A program made the translations under genes and the position numbers. The notes beneath the pieces are model-generated. The model searched no databases, was not told the DNA's origin, and saw only the letters and a program-made list of their open reading frames with translations. Below, piece by piece: positions 7,212-16,372 of a DNA stretch of 27,697 nucleotides (positions within the stretch are counted from its first letter, which is position 1; each line of letters starts with the position of its first letter). Source of the DNA: an uncultured Muribaculaceae bacterium. GTDB lineage: Bacteria; Bacteroidota; Bacteroidia; Bacteroidales; Muribaculaceae. The stretch covers positions 1-27,697 of the forward strand of contig CAJUAR010000035.1 in the NCBI GenBank assembly GCA_910584495.1. The letters run 5' to 3'.

Positions 7212-10200
7212 TTAGAACTGAAGGTTGAGGCCCACTGTGAAAGTGCGTGGGCGGGGATATGCACCGTTGTCGATGCGCGAGCCATATTCACCCGGGAGGA
7301 GTTCGGGGTCGAGACCGCTGTAGTCGGTAATGGTAAACACATTTTCCACCTGTCCGTAAACATCAAGGTTTGATGCACCGATTTTCTTGACAATGGATTC
7401 AGGCAGTGTATATGCAAGTTTGAGATATTTCATTTTCATATACGAACCATTCTCAACATAATAGGTGGAGAAACGGCTTTCGTTATTGTCGTCAGTCAGT
7501 GACAGCGCGGGAATCGAGGTGTTGGTGTTTGTCGGGGTCCATGCTTTGAGGATATCTTCGCCACGGTTGGTTGCAAGGTTGCCATAGCTCATGGAGAGGA
7601 GCTGACGTTTCATGTGGTTCTGGATGTCGAAGCCGAAATCACCGGCAAAGAACATGTCGAGCGAGAAAGCCTTATATTTGAAATTTAGGTTGAGACCCAT
7701 CGACAAATCGGGGTTGGGGTCGCCGATGATGCAGCGGTCGTTGTCGTCAATCACACCGTTACCGTCGAGGTCGCGGTAGATGAGGCGTCCGGGAGCTGCG
7801 CCAGGCTGCGTGGCATGGTTTGCCACTTCCATGTCGTTTTGGAATATACCGTCGCACACATATCCGTAGTAGACACCCATAGGCTGCCCGGGAATTAGAC
7901 GCTGGTCGCCACCAATGAATTTCTGGCGGGAGTTGAGGGTCACAAGCTTATTTTTGTACTGCGAAAGGTTGAGGTTGCCGCTCCAAGAGAAGTCGCCGTA
8001 TTTAGGGCTTATATAGCCAATGGTCAATTCCCATCCGGTGTTCTTCATGTCGCCGGTATTGAGCCAGATGGCAGCGTTCTCGCCTGCAACATCGAGAGCC
8101 GGCGGAATGGTGAGCATATCTTTTGTTTTCTTGATAAAGTAGTCGGCTGTCACGTTGATTGCTCCACCAAGGAACTGCATGTCGACACCAATGTTGTTCT
8201 GTGTTGTGGTTTCCCATTTCAGGTCGGGATTGCCGGTCGACGAAAGAGTGATGCCCGGAGTTGTGGACGAATTGGTGCCGCTTATGTCGTATGCACCATT
8301 GCCGGTATTATAGATATATGTAGAATATGCCGGATAGAGTTGCGGGATATTGGCATTACCGTTCTGGCCCCAGCTGTAACGGATCTTTAGGTCGGTGAGA
8401 ATGTCGTTTTTGGGGAAGAAATCTTCCTGCGTCGGGCGCCATGCAAGCGAGAAAGCAGGGAATACACCCGAACGGTGTTTCTTGGCAAAGCGCGAGTTTT
8501 CGTCGCGACGGATGGTGAACGATGCCAGATAACGGTCGGCATAGTTGTAGTCGGCTTTGCCGAAGAGCGAGAATACAGACCACTGTGTTTTACCACCACC
8601 GTTATTGCGAGTGCCCGAGCCTGAACCAATCTGCATAAAGTCCGGATCTTCGAACTCATAACCTTCACGCGAAGCGGAAAGGTCGCGGAAAGTATATCCT
8701 ATTGCCTCAGTTCCCAGCAGAACTGTCAGGTGATGTTTGTCGGCAAAAGTCTTGTTGTAGTTTGCAGTGTTTGTCCATGTCCATGTATCGCCCTGGCCAT
8801 AAACGCTCGACATGCTGTTGACATCGCCGGGGTTGACAGCTCGTCCAAGAGTGTTGTTGAAGTACTGGCTATGCTCGATGCCGATGTTTGTTTTGAGCGA
8901 AAGTCCGTCGATGGGTTTAACTTCGAGATAAGCGTTGCCAAGTATGCGCCACGAAGCAAGATTGTTGTCTTTGGCATTGGCAATCAGCTGCACCGGGTTT
9001 GCAAGGTCCGAAGCGATGAGCGAGATAGGACGTGTCCATTCTCCGTTAAGTCCGCGAACAGGGAGTGCCGGATGCTGACTCATTGCAGTGAAAGGAATAC
9101 CACGGTCGCCGGCAACGTCGACACCCCGGTTAGTCCAGCGCGACACCTGCAGATTTTCGCCCACGCTGATGTACTTGTTGAAATTGTAAGTAGAGTTGAT
9201 ACGTGCCGAATAACGTTCGTAGAAAGTATCCTGGATGTTACCGTTCTGATTGATATAGTTGAGCGAGAACATTATTGAACCTTTCTCGGTGTTGTTGGCA
9301 ACCGAAGCAGTGAGGTTGTTTGTCCAGGCGGTGCGATATACCTCATCCTGCCAGTCGGTATTTGTCGTGGGAAAGTTCTGATTTCCATCAACAAACTGCT
9401 GGAGCACGGGAGTTTCACCATTGCCATAGAGCACATGAGAAGGTGCGATATTTGAATTGCGCGAAGCAGCCCAATAGGCGACACCCCACTGATCGGCATT
9501 GAGCATCTTATATCGTTTGGCAACAGTCTGCGCACTTGCAGCATAGCTGATATTGATGGTCATACGGTCGCCTTTGCCGTGTTTGGTTGTGATGACGACA
9601 ACACCGTTGGCGGCACGGCTACCATAGATAGAAGCCGAAGCGGCATCTTTAAGCACCTGCATAGTTTCTATGTCGGCAGGATTGAGGAAGTTGATATTGT
9701 CGGTTGGCACACCGTCGATAATATAGAGAGGGTCGTTGCTCGAATTGGCAGTCGACATACCACGCACACGTATCGAGCCCGTGCCACCCGGAGCAGCATC
9801 GGGCACCACATTAACGCCCGGAAGCTTTCCTGCCATTGAATTCATAATGTTGCCGGAGTTTTCACTGATAGGCTCCTTCATGTTCATCACTGCCACAGCA
9901 CCGGTGAGGTCGGCTTTGCGTACAGTCTGGTAACCAACAACGACCACCTCGTCGAGCAGCTCGTTGTTCTCTTCAAGATAAATAGTCATTTGCGGCTGAG
10001 CCTTAACATCTTTGGAAAGGAAACCGACATAAGACACTTTAAGGATAGTACCATCGGGAACATTGATTTGGAAGTTGCCATCGATGTCGGTCGATGCTCC
10101 AACCTTAGAATTCTCGCAAACCACCGAAGCTCCTATAAGAGGCTCGTTGTCGGTCCGTGAGAGCACAGTTCCTCGCACAGTGATGTTCTGTGCTTGTGCT

Positions 10201-10250
10201 GCTATTGCCATGGCAATGAGCAATAATGCACCAAGAATTGTTCTTTTCAT
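7212..10250 (-). CDS. susC: SusC/RagA-family TonB-dependent outer-membrane transporter (1012 aa)
   Basis: Outer-membrane beta-barrel that imports oligosaccharides using TonB energy. Seen: signal peptide (1 to about 20), an N-terminal carboxypeptidase-regulatory-like (CarboxypepD_reg) domain (about 23-95, VRGTVLSRTDNEPLIGASV...DGNFQI), a TonB box DEVVVVGY (about 100-107), a plug domain with LPGVNV...IRVRGM...PLYIIDGVP (about 115-225), then a roughly 780-aa barrel ending in aromatic residues (GLNLQF), as expected for barrel insertion. No extra N-terminal STN (anti-sigma-interacting) domain is seen, consistent with control by an HTCS rather than an ECF sigma/anti-sigma pair. First gene of the four-gene minus-strand operon, with its own promoter about 30 bp upstream. 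Confidence 0.95.
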   Translation of the reverse strand: MKRTILGALLLIAMAIAAQAQNITVRGTVLSRTDNEPLIGASVVCENSKVGASTDIDGNFQINVPDGTILKVSYVGFLSKDVKAQPQMTIYLEENNELLDEVVVVGYQTVRKADLTGAVAVMNMKEPISENSGNIMNSMAGKLPGVNVVPDAAPGGTGSIRVRGMSTANSSNDPLYIIDGVPTDNINFLNPADIETMQVLKDAASASIYGSRAANGVVVITTKHGKGDRMTINISYAASAQTVAKRYKMLNADQWGVAYWAASRNSNIAPSHVLYGNGETPVLQQFVDGNQNFPTTNTDWQDEVYRTAWTNNLTASVANNTEKGSIMFSLNYINQNGNIQDTFYERYSARINSTYNFNKYISVGENLQVSRWTNRGVDVAGDRGIPFTAMSQHPALPVRGLNGEWTRPISLIASDLANPVQLIANAKDNNLASWRILGNAYLEVKPIDGLSLKTNIGIEHSQYFNNTLGRAVNPGDVNSMSSVYGQGDTWTWTNTANYNKTFADKHHLTVLLGTEAIGYTFRDLSASREGYEFEDPDFMQIGSGSGTRNNGGGKTQWSVFSLFGKADYNYADRYLASFTIRRDENSRFAKKHRSGVFPAFSLAWRPTQEDFFPKNDILTDLKIRYSWGQNGNANIPQLYPAYSTYIYNTGNGAYDISGTNSSTTPGITLSSTGNPDLKWETTTQNNIGVDMQFLGGAINVTADYFIKKTKDMLTIPPALDVAGENAAIWLNTGDMKNTGWELTIGYISPKYGDFSWSGNLNLSQYKNKLVTLNSRQKFIGGDQRLIPGQPMGVYYGYVCDGIFQNDMEVANHATQPGAAPGRLIYRDLDGNGVIDDNDRCIIGDPNPDLSMGLNLNFKYKAFSLDMFFAGDFGFDIQNHMKRQLLSMSYGNLATNRGEDILKAWTPTNTNTSIPALSLTDDNNESRFSTYYVENGSYMKMKYLKLAYTLPESIVKKIGASNLDVYGQVENVFTITDYSGLDPELLPGEYGSRIDNGAYPRPRTFTVGLNLQF

Positions 10251-10281
10251 TTTTTAGATTTTTAGTGAGTGAAGTTTTGCA

Positions 10282-10289
10282 CAAAATTA
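10282..10289 (-). promoter_or_regulatory. -7 element of the susC promoter
   Basis: Minus-strand TAATTTTG matches TAnnTTTG exactly, about 32 bp before the susC ATG, giving a leader of about 25 nt. No good TTTG -33 element is seen at the right distance, as expected for a promoter that needs an activator such as the HTCS. Confidence 0.7.
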
Positions 10290-10321
10290 GTCACAACACT
10301 AAGAATCAATCTATAATACAT

Positions 10322-10366
10322 GTTGCGCCCCCTATCAAAAAATGTGTGGTGCACGAAATTTGATAG
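10322..10366 (-). promoter_or_regulatory. Candidate HTCS operator upstream of susC
   Basis: Minus strand holds TTTTTGATA, six bases, then GCAAC (10341-10322). The end of GATA is 43 nt before the -7 box, the same as at the divergent GH32 promoter. A perfect inverted repeat CTATCAAA ... TTTGATAG (10332-10339 / 10359-10366) spans the same site. It lies between the regulator gene's stop and susC, so it could also form a weak hairpin after the HTCS gene, but no U tract follows. Confidence 0.45.
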
Positions 10367-10377
10367 CTAATGCCTTA

Positions 10378-13095
10378 TTATTGCATTTTGGCGCGGGCTT
10401 CGGAAGGTGTAACGCCATAAGCATCGCGATAGCACTTGGCAAAGTAGGCAGGCGTTGAGAAACCTGTTTCGTAGGCAATCTCGCTTATAGTTTTCTGTGT
10501 GGTGAGCAACAATGTGCGTGCTTGCTTGAGGCGCAAGCGTCGTATCAGCTCTACAGGCGCGTAATTTGTAAGGGCCTTTATCTTGCGGTAGAATTGCGAA
10601 CGTTCCAGCCCCATGGCGGATGCTATGGTGTCGACACCAAGGTCGGAATTTCCAATCTGACTGTTGAAAATGCCCAAAAAACGCTGATAGAACTCATCAT
10701 CTAAATCGCCGGGAGTTGCGGCTTTGACTTCTGTCATGGAGCGAGTTGTTGCCTTTGTCGATTCTTTAGACCACAATTCCTTTATACGCTTGCGGTTGGC
10801 TATAAGACTCTCACATCGTGAACAAAGCACCTCGGCATTGAACGGTTTCGATACATAGCCATCGGCACCGCTGTTGTAGCCTTGCACACGCTGCTCGTCC
10901 ATGCTGCAGGCAGTGAGCATCAACACGGGAATATGCGAGGTCAGAACCTCGTTCTTTATTAGGCGGCAACATTCCAGTCCGTCCATCACCGGCATCATAA
11001 CATCGCTCACAACAAGATCGGGAACATATTTCAAAGCTTTTGCCAGACCTTCTTTGCCATTGTTGGCAAAAATCATATTGTATTTCTCCTTAAGCAGCTC
11101 ACAGAGCAACTGTTGTATATCTTTATTATCATCCACCACAAGCACCATAGGTTTGTCGGCATCAACTTGCACATCGCTATCTATTGCCGTCAGTTCAATC
11201 TCGGCCTGTGTATTATCAATAGTTTTGCCAATAGCTACCGGAGAGTCGGCAACATGAGTCACAGGAAGAGTAACAGTGAAAACCGAGCCTTGATTAAGAG
11301 CACTTTGCACGGCTATTGTTCCACCATGCAGCTCTACAAAAGCCTTGGTAAGCGACAGTCCTATGCCCGATCCCTTGGGATGGACACGGTCAACCTGGTA
11401 GAAGCGGTCGAAAATCTTGTCGAGCTCACGTTCGCTTATGCCTTGGCCGGTGTCGGCAACAACGAGGCTGACAAAATGGTCATCGCCCGACAAAGAGACA
11501 TCGATACGGCCGTTATCGGGTGTATATTTGAAAGCATTCGACAACAGGTTATAGAACACACGCTCAATTTTTTCGGGATCAAGGGCCAAGACAAGCGGCG
11601 TATCTGCGCTGTTGAGCGAAAGCTTTATATCGCGACTACGAGCAAGATTGTAGAAGGCCTCCATCCAGTCGTGCACAGCATGATTGAGGTCGATTTCAAC
11701 CAGACTCAGGTGTAGCTTTCCGTTTTCATATTTTCGAAAATCGAGAATCTGATTGATAAGCCGCTGAAGAATGTGAACATTCTTATCGGCAATCTTGATG
11801 AGGGTCTTTTGTTGCGGTGTAAGATTTTGGGCCGACGCCAACTGCGACACCGGTTCAGCGATAAGAGTGAGAGGGGTGCGAAGGTCGTGCGACACATTAG
11901 TGAAAAAAATTAATTTCGATTGTGTGGCCTGCTCGAGCTGCTCGTTGAGTGTTTTTTGTTTGTCTCGTTCTTCCTGCAGCAGCTTGTTTTTCTTCAAAAG
12001 TGCTTCCTGATGGCGACTACGCTGCCAAAAAGCTCTTAGCAGCAGGAACGCCACCCCGAACAGCAGCAGTATAATCACCCCGCTGGCATAGAACAAGGAA
12101 GTCTGTGCCGAATGTTTTTCCCAGTAGTTATCGATACGTGTTTTGAGAATCTTCATTTTGCTCGTTTCCTCGACAAGGGCATTGTTCTGGAGCAGAAGGA
12201 TGTCGGCATTCGAGCGGTCGACAGCCGAAGAAAGAGGCAGCATGGTTTCCTTTTCGTAGGGCTCGCCTTTGAGAATGGCAATAGCGGTGCGGATGAGAAG
12301 ATGTCCCTCGGTGGGATAGAGAAACGTGGCATCTATCACACTGTCGGCCACAGCCTTGATTCCTATCTGGGGTGCGGCATCGATACCAATAATTTTAATT
12401 TCATCGCGTCCCATAGCCTTCGCAACTTCAGAAGCCCCGATAGCCATACGGTCGTTATGGGCGTAAATCAGGTCGACATCGTCAAAGATTCTCAGCAAAG
12501 AATCGGACACAGCCGCAGCATCCTCCTTGTTCCAATCTCCTGCAACGCTTGCAACAACAGTGCCACCTCCACGTTCGAACTCGCTTGTAAAACCCTTGTG
12601 TCGACCTTCGGCCGGCGTAGACCCTCTGAGACCGAAAATCTCGATGGCACGCGGCTGCGGTTCGAGCATCTGAAGGGCATAGTGGGCGGCAGACCGTCCA
12701 AGTTCGGCATCGTCTACACCAATGCGGGCTGTATAGGTGTCGCCAATTATATTCCGGTCGAAAATCATCACCGGCATTCCACCTTCGTACACATCTTTAA
12801 TAATAGGAGTGAGGGCTGCCGCTTCGTTAGGCGACACGATTATAATATCAAACCCATTGTCTCTAAAATACTTTATGTCTTCAATCTGTTTGTTGTTGTT
12901 GTCATCAGCCGAGCGAATCTCGGCAACAACATCGGTGTGGAACATGAGTTCCCGCTCGATTTCTTCGTTCATTTTATTGCGCCAGTCATCCTGGCTGCAC
13001 TGCGACACACCTATTTTGTAAACCTTTCCTTCCTTACAAGAAAAGAAAAGCATCAATATGCAAATAACAATGCTCGGAATCAGTGTCTTTGTCAT
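10378..13095 (-). CDS. Hybrid two-component system (HTCS) regulator with periplasmic-binding-protein sensor (905 aa)
   Basis: Single-protein sensor, kinase, receiver and DNA-binding regulator of the locus. Domains seen: N-terminal signal anchor (about 4-20), a type I periplasmic-binding-protein-like sensor (about 24-310; VYKIGVSQC, MPVMIFDRN, HNDRMAIGA, IIGIDA), one transmembrane segment (about 335-355), a coiled-coil linker, a HisKA with FFTNVSHDLRTPL (His403), an HATPase with NLLSNAFKYTP, DTGQGIS and GSGIGLSL, a receiver with VVDDN and phospho-acceptor Asp698, and an AraC-type HTH (about 800-905). This is the architecture of BT1754, which binds fructose directly and controls the B. thetaiotaomicron fructan locus. 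The start at MTKT (13095) was chosen because the upstream ATG at 13128 lies in the -7 box. Confidence 0.92.
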   Translation of the reverse strand: MTKTLIPSIVICILMLFFSCKEGKVYKIGVSQCSQDDWRNKMNEEIERELMFHTDVVAEIRSADDNNNKQIEDIKYFRDNGFDIIIVSPNEAAALTPIIKDVYEGGMPVMIFDRNIIGDTYTARIGVDDAELGRSAAHYALQMLEPQPRAIEIFGLRGSTPAEGRHKGFTSEFERGGGTVVASVAGDWNKEDAAAVSDSLLRIFDDVDLIYAHNDRMAIGASEVAKAMGRDEIKIIGIDAAPQIGIKAVADSVIDATFLYPTEGHLLIRTAIAILKGEPYEKETMLPLSSAVDRSNADILLLQNNALVEETSKMKILKTRIDNYWEKHSAQTSLFYASGVIILLLFGVAFLLLRAFWQRSRHQEALLKKNKLLQEERDKQKTLNEQLEQATQSKLIFFTNVSHDLRTPLTLIAEPVSQLASAQNLTPQQKTLIKIADKNVHILQRLINQILDFRKYENGKLHLSLVEIDLNHAVHDWMEAFYNLARSRDIKLSLNSADTPLVLALDPEKIERVFYNLLSNAFKYTPDNGRIDVSLSGDDHFVSLVVADTGQGISERELDKIFDRFYQVDRVHPKGSGIGLSLTKAFVELHGGTIAVQSALNQGSVFTVTLPVTHVADSPVAIGKTIDNTQAEIELTAIDSDVQVDADKPMVLVVDDNKDIQQLLCELLKEKYNMIFANNGKEGLAKALKYVPDLVVSDVMMPVMDGLECCRLIKNEVLTSHIPVLMLTACSMDEQRVQGYNSGADGYVSKPFNAEVLCSRCESLIANRKRIKELWSKESTKATTRSMTEVKAATPGDLDDEFYQRFLGIFNSQIGNSDLGVDTIASAMGLERSQFYRKIKALTNYAPVELIRRLRLKQARTLLLTTQKTISEIAYETGFSTPAYFAKCYRDAYGVTPSEARAKMQ

Positions 13096-13125
13096 GGCAA
13101 TTAAAGAAGACGAATTATGGCTTGG

Positions 13126-13133
13126 CAAAGTTA
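13126..13133 (-). promoter_or_regulatory. -7 element of the HTCS promoter
   Basis: Minus-strand TAACTTTG, an exact TAnnTTTG match. Transcription would start near 13119, about 24 nt before the ATG at 13095. A TTTTTGATA copy (13140-13148) falls in its spacer, which may allow autoregulation. Confidence 0.65.
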
Positions 13134-13139
13134 AGCATA

Positions 13140-13210
13140 TTTTTGATATTAAAAATCATGCGAAGACAAAGAATTTTGCGGACCTACAACATTTTTGATA
13201 CCTCTTGCAC
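13140..13210 (+). promoter_or_regulatory. Candidate HTCS operator region in the divergent HTCS/GH32 intergenic
   Basis: Two direct copies of TTTTTGATA at 13140-13148 and 13192-13200 start 52 bp apart. The second continues as six bases then GCAC (13207-13210) and ends (GATA) 43 nt before the GH32 -7 box, as upstream of susC. Inferred binding site for the AraC-type output domain. Confidence 0.45.
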
Positions 13211-13243
13211 GTTTTTTTATACACCATATATAATAGTAAACAC

Positions 13244-13251
13244 TAACTTTG
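13244..13251 (+). promoter_or_regulatory. -7 element of the GH32-MFS-fructokinase promoter
   Basis: TAACTTTG followed by C, an exact TAnnTTTG match. Transcription would start near 13258, about 38 nt before the ATG at 13296. The -33 region is only a T run (13212-13218). Confidence 0.7.
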
Positions 13252-13295
13252 CGACATCGACAGTCAATCAGAAACAACACAAAAAACTAATACTA

Positions 13296-15134
13296 ATGAA
13301 TTTATTTAACAATTGTATCAAAGCCATGACAGTGATCGTCTCTGCATTTGCCGGCCAGGCGGCGTTTGCAGCCGACGGCATAACAATCGATCATCTGGGA
13401 GTGAACAACACACTTGTCAGGGTCGACGGCCAAGATGGATATCTTATGATTCCGGTTCAGGATTCGGCCGACGATGCCAAAATCGACGTGCTTGTCGACG
13501 GCAGGACGGCCGAGACAATCTATGTGCGTCTGGCAAAATCCAAGACGGATTTCACAGTACCATTTGATTTATCGCCCTACAAAGGGAAAAACGTGATTTT
13601 CAACATTGTCACTCCGCAGGGTCGTTCTTCAGTACGCGAAGCTAAAGAAGACGCGTGCTGGAAAAGCTTCGAACTTTCAAAAAAATTCAAGATCAAAAAC
13701 ACCGACAAGTATCGCCCGGCATATCACCACACTCCTCTTTGGGGATGGATGAACGATCCAAACGGAATGTTCTATAAAGACGGCACTTGGCATCTTTATT
13801 ACCAACGCAACCCTTATGGCTCGAAATGGCAGAATATGACATGGGGACATTCAACCAGCACCGACCTTATCAACTGGGAACAACAGCCCGATGCAATTCG
13901 TCCCGACGGTCTCGGAGCAATTTTCAGCGGCAGCTGCGTTATTGACCACAACAATACCGCCGGCATGGGCAAAGACGCCGTCATTGCCCTCTATACCTCT
14001 GCCGCCACAAGCCAGATACAGAGCCTGGCGGCAAGCAATGACAATGGAACATCCTTTACAAAATATGCAGCCAATCCGGTGCTTACCCTCGAAAGTGAAG
14101 CTCGCGACCCTAACATGTTCTGGAATCAAGAGACAGGCGAATGGAATATGGTGCTTGCCCATGCACTTGACCACGAGATGCTATTCTTCACATCGCCCGA
14201 CCTTAAGACATGGACACTGCAGAGTGCCTTCGGAAAAGGCGAGGGCTGTCAGGATGGTGTCTGGGAATGTCCCGACCTCTTCGAACTGCCTGTGGAAGGA
14301 AGCAATGATAAAAAATGGGTGCTGATATGCAACATCAATCCAGGAGGTCCTTTTGGAGGCTCTGCTGTCCAATATTTTATCGGCGACTGGAATGGAAAAA
14401 AATTCACAGCCGACACTGATTTGTCGGGAAAAATTCCAACCAAATGGCTCGACTTCGGCAAAGACAACTATGCGCTTGTCAGCTGGAGCGATGCTCCCGG
14501 CAATCGCCGCACTGTCATAGGATGGATGAGCAATTGGCAGTATGCCGCCGACGTGCCCACTATGCAGTTCCGAAGTGCTAACACACTTCCGCGCGAAATG
14601 GGGCTTTTCCGTGCTCCGGATGGTCAGATATACGCCTCTTGTGCTCCGGCTCCCGAACTGGAGGCTTTGCGCGGCAAACAAATAAAGGCAGTAAAAACAG
14701 CCAAAATTAATTCCAAACCTAAAACATATGCTCTTCCCGCCGAAAACGGCGGTATCTGCGAAATACTTGTAGACCTCGACACACGAAAAGCCAAGACAAT
14801 AAGCCTCGAAATGAGCAATAACGCAAACGAAAAAGTGATTTTGACCTACAACAGCGAAGCACACACTCTTTCGTTCGACCGCACACAGAGCGGAATTGTT
14901 GATTTCAGCGAAAGCTTCCCCGCTGTCACCACAGCTCCGACATTTGAAGCCGACGGGCATCTGTCGCTACGAATTTTCGTTGACCGCTCCAGCATGGAAG
15001 TTTTCGGAAATGGAGGTCGTTGCGTGATGACCAACCTTGTATTCCCCACCAAACCTTACACCTCCTTGTCCATCTCCGCTCAAGGCGGCAATGCCCGAAT
15101 CTCAAACCTGAAAATCTACGGAATTCATAATTAG
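13296..15134 (+). CDS. GH32 fructan beta-fructosidase with N-terminal DUF4980-type domain (612 aa)
   Basis: Releases fructose from fructan oligosaccharides, most likely in the periplasm. Seen: signal peptide (1 to about 26, cleavage near AFA-ADG, no lipobox); a beta-rich N-terminal domain (about 28-115) that I match to DUF4980, found in several Bacteroides GH32 enzymes; a five-blade propeller with intact catalytic residues WMNDPNG (Asp154), ARDPN (Asp271) and WECPD (Glu324); and a C-terminal beta-sandwich with LRIFVDRSSMEVFGNGG. The start at MNLFNN was chosen because it follows the promoter and opens the signal peptide; the frame extends further upstream but through the promoter. First gene of the plus-strand operon, 35 bp before the transporter. 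Exo-acting on levan or inulin is likely; linkage preference cannot be read. Confidence 0.93.
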   Translation: MNLFNNCIKAMTVIVSAFAGQAAFAADGITIDHLGVNNTLVRVDGQDGYLMIPVQDSADDAKIDVLVDGRTAETIYVRLAKSKTDFTVPFDLSPYKGKNVIFNIVTPQGRSSVREAKEDACWKSFELSKKFKIKNTDKYRPAYHHTPLWGWMNDPNGMFYKDGTWHLYYQRNPYGSKWQNMTWGHSTSTDLINWEQQPDAIRPDGLGAIFSGSCVIDHNNTAGMGKDAVIALYTSAATSQIQSLAASNDNGTSFTKYAANPVLTLESEARDPNMFWNQETGEWNMVLAHALDHEMLFFTSPDLKTWTLQSAFGKGEGCQDGVWECPDLFELPVEGSNDKKWVLICNINPGGPFGGSAVQYFIGDWNGKKFTADTDLSGKIPTKWLDFGKDNYALVSWSDAPGNRRTVIGWMSNWQYAADVPTMQFRSANTLPREMGLFRAPDGQIYASCAPAPELEALRGKQIKAVKTAKINSKPKTYALPAENGGICEILVDLDTRKAKTISLEMSNNANEKVILTYNSEAHTLSFDRTQSGIVDFSESFPAVTTAPTFEADGHLSLRIFVDRSSMEVFGNGGRCVMTNLVFPTKPYTSLSISAQGGNARISNLKIYGIHN

Positions 15135-15169
15135 AGAAAATTTAAAAATCTAAATTCAAAAATAATACC

Positions 15170-16348
15170 ATGGCTCAACAGCTTGTAACAACTCGCAAAA
15201 GCTTTCTGCTGCAGATAATTCCGGTAATGCTCTGCTTCTTCGTCATGGGCTTTGTCGACCTTGTGGGCACAGCTTCCAACTATGTGCAGAAAGACCTCGG
15301 CCTTACCGATTCGCAGGCCAACCTTTTCCCCTCGCTCGTCTTCTTCTGGTTCCTGTTCTTCTCCGTTCCGACAGGAATGTTGATGAACAAAATCGGTCGG
15401 AAAAATACGGTAATGATAAGCCTCGTCGTGACTGTGGCATCGCTTATAGTTCCAATTTTCGGCGACGGATACACCACCATGCTCATTGCCTTCTCTCTTC
15501 TCGGCATCGGCAACGCAATCATGCAAACCTCACTCAATCCACTGGTGACCAACCTTATCAGCGGCGACAAACTTGCCTCTACCCTCACATTCGGACAGTT
15601 TGTCAAAGCTATAGCGTCCTTTCTCGCCCCAATTCTCGCTGCGTGGGGTGCCACAACCCTCATGCCCACATTCGGCCTGGGATGGCGGTCGCTCTTCGTC
15701 ATCTATGCCATTGTCTGCGTGCTGTCTATCGCCCTCTTAGGTGCCACGCCAATTGAAGAAGAACGTCCCGACAAAGCTTCGGGCGTTGGCGAATGTCTCA
15801 AGCTTCTGGGCCGTCCGTTCATTCTTCTCTGCTTTCTGGGCATCATGTGCCATGTAGGTATCGATGTTGGCACCAACACCACAGCTCCCAAAATCATAAT
15901 GGAACGCCTCGCTCTGCCACTCGAAGAAGCCGGCTTTGCCACAGGCCTCTACTTCATTTTCCGCACCATAGGCTGTTTCTCCGGTGCTTTCATACTCCGT
16001 TCAGTATCTGCAAAACTATTTTTTGCCATCAGCGTTCTGATGATGCTCGCCGGCATGGTTCTTCTCTTCGTGGGCCACACAATCACGCCGCTCTACATCG
16101 GCATCGCTCTTATTGGTTTTGGCAACTCTAACATCTTCTCGATTGTCTTTGCACAGGCACTCCTCTACACACCCAACGAAAAGAACGAAGTTTCGGGACT
16201 GATGATTATGGGCCTGTTCGGTGGCACAATCTTCCCGCTGGCCATGGGCTATGCCGCCGATGCAATGGGTCAAGTAGGTGCCGTTGCCGTGATGGCACTC
16301 GGTGTAGCCTATCTGATGTTCTACACTCTCCGTATACGCAAACACTAA
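15170..16348 (+). CDS. MFS sugar:H+ symporter (FHS family), likely fructose importer (392 aa)
   Basis: Inner-membrane transporter expected to carry fructose from periplasm to cytoplasm. About 12 hydrophobic segments are visible, starting at residue about 14. The loop between helices 2 and 3 carries the MFS signature MLMNKIGRKNTVM, and the N-terminus (QIIPVMLCFFVMGFVDLVGTASNYV...LGLTDSQANLFPSLVFFWF) is typical of the fucose/glucose/galactose:H+ symporter branch in Bacteroidetes. It lies between the fructosidase and fructokinase genes, the position of BT1758 in the B. thetaiotaomicron fructan locus. The substrate is inferred from this context. Confidence 0.9.
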   Translation: MAQQLVTTRKSFLLQIIPVMLCFFVMGFVDLVGTASNYVQKDLGLTDSQANLFPSLVFFWFLFFSVPTGMLMNKIGRKNTVMISLVVTVASLIVPIFGDGYTTMLIAFSLLGIGNAIMQTSLNPLVTNLISGDKLASTLTFGQFVKAIASFLAPILAAWGATTLMPTFGLGWRSLFVIYAIVCVLSIALLGATPIEEERPDKASGVGECLKLLGRPFILLCFLGIMCHVGIDVGTNTTAPKIIMERLALPLEEAGFATGLYFIFRTIGCFSGAFILRSVSAKLFFAISVLMMLAGMVLLFVGHTITPLYIGIALIGFGNSNIFSIVFAQALLYTPNEKNEVSGLMIMGLFGGTIFPLAMGYAADAMGQVGAVAVMALGVAYLMFYTLRIRKH

Positions 16349-16372
16349 AAATTAATCTTAAACCATACAATC

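Noticed and set aside
9572..9690. Possible degenerate repeats in susC coding sequence
   Set aside because: The similarity is explained by codon bias and by plug-domain motifs shared with all SusC proteins.
11113..13104. Several long plus-strand frames opposite the HTCS gene
   Set aside because: They are shadows of the HTCS codons; no domain or start context.
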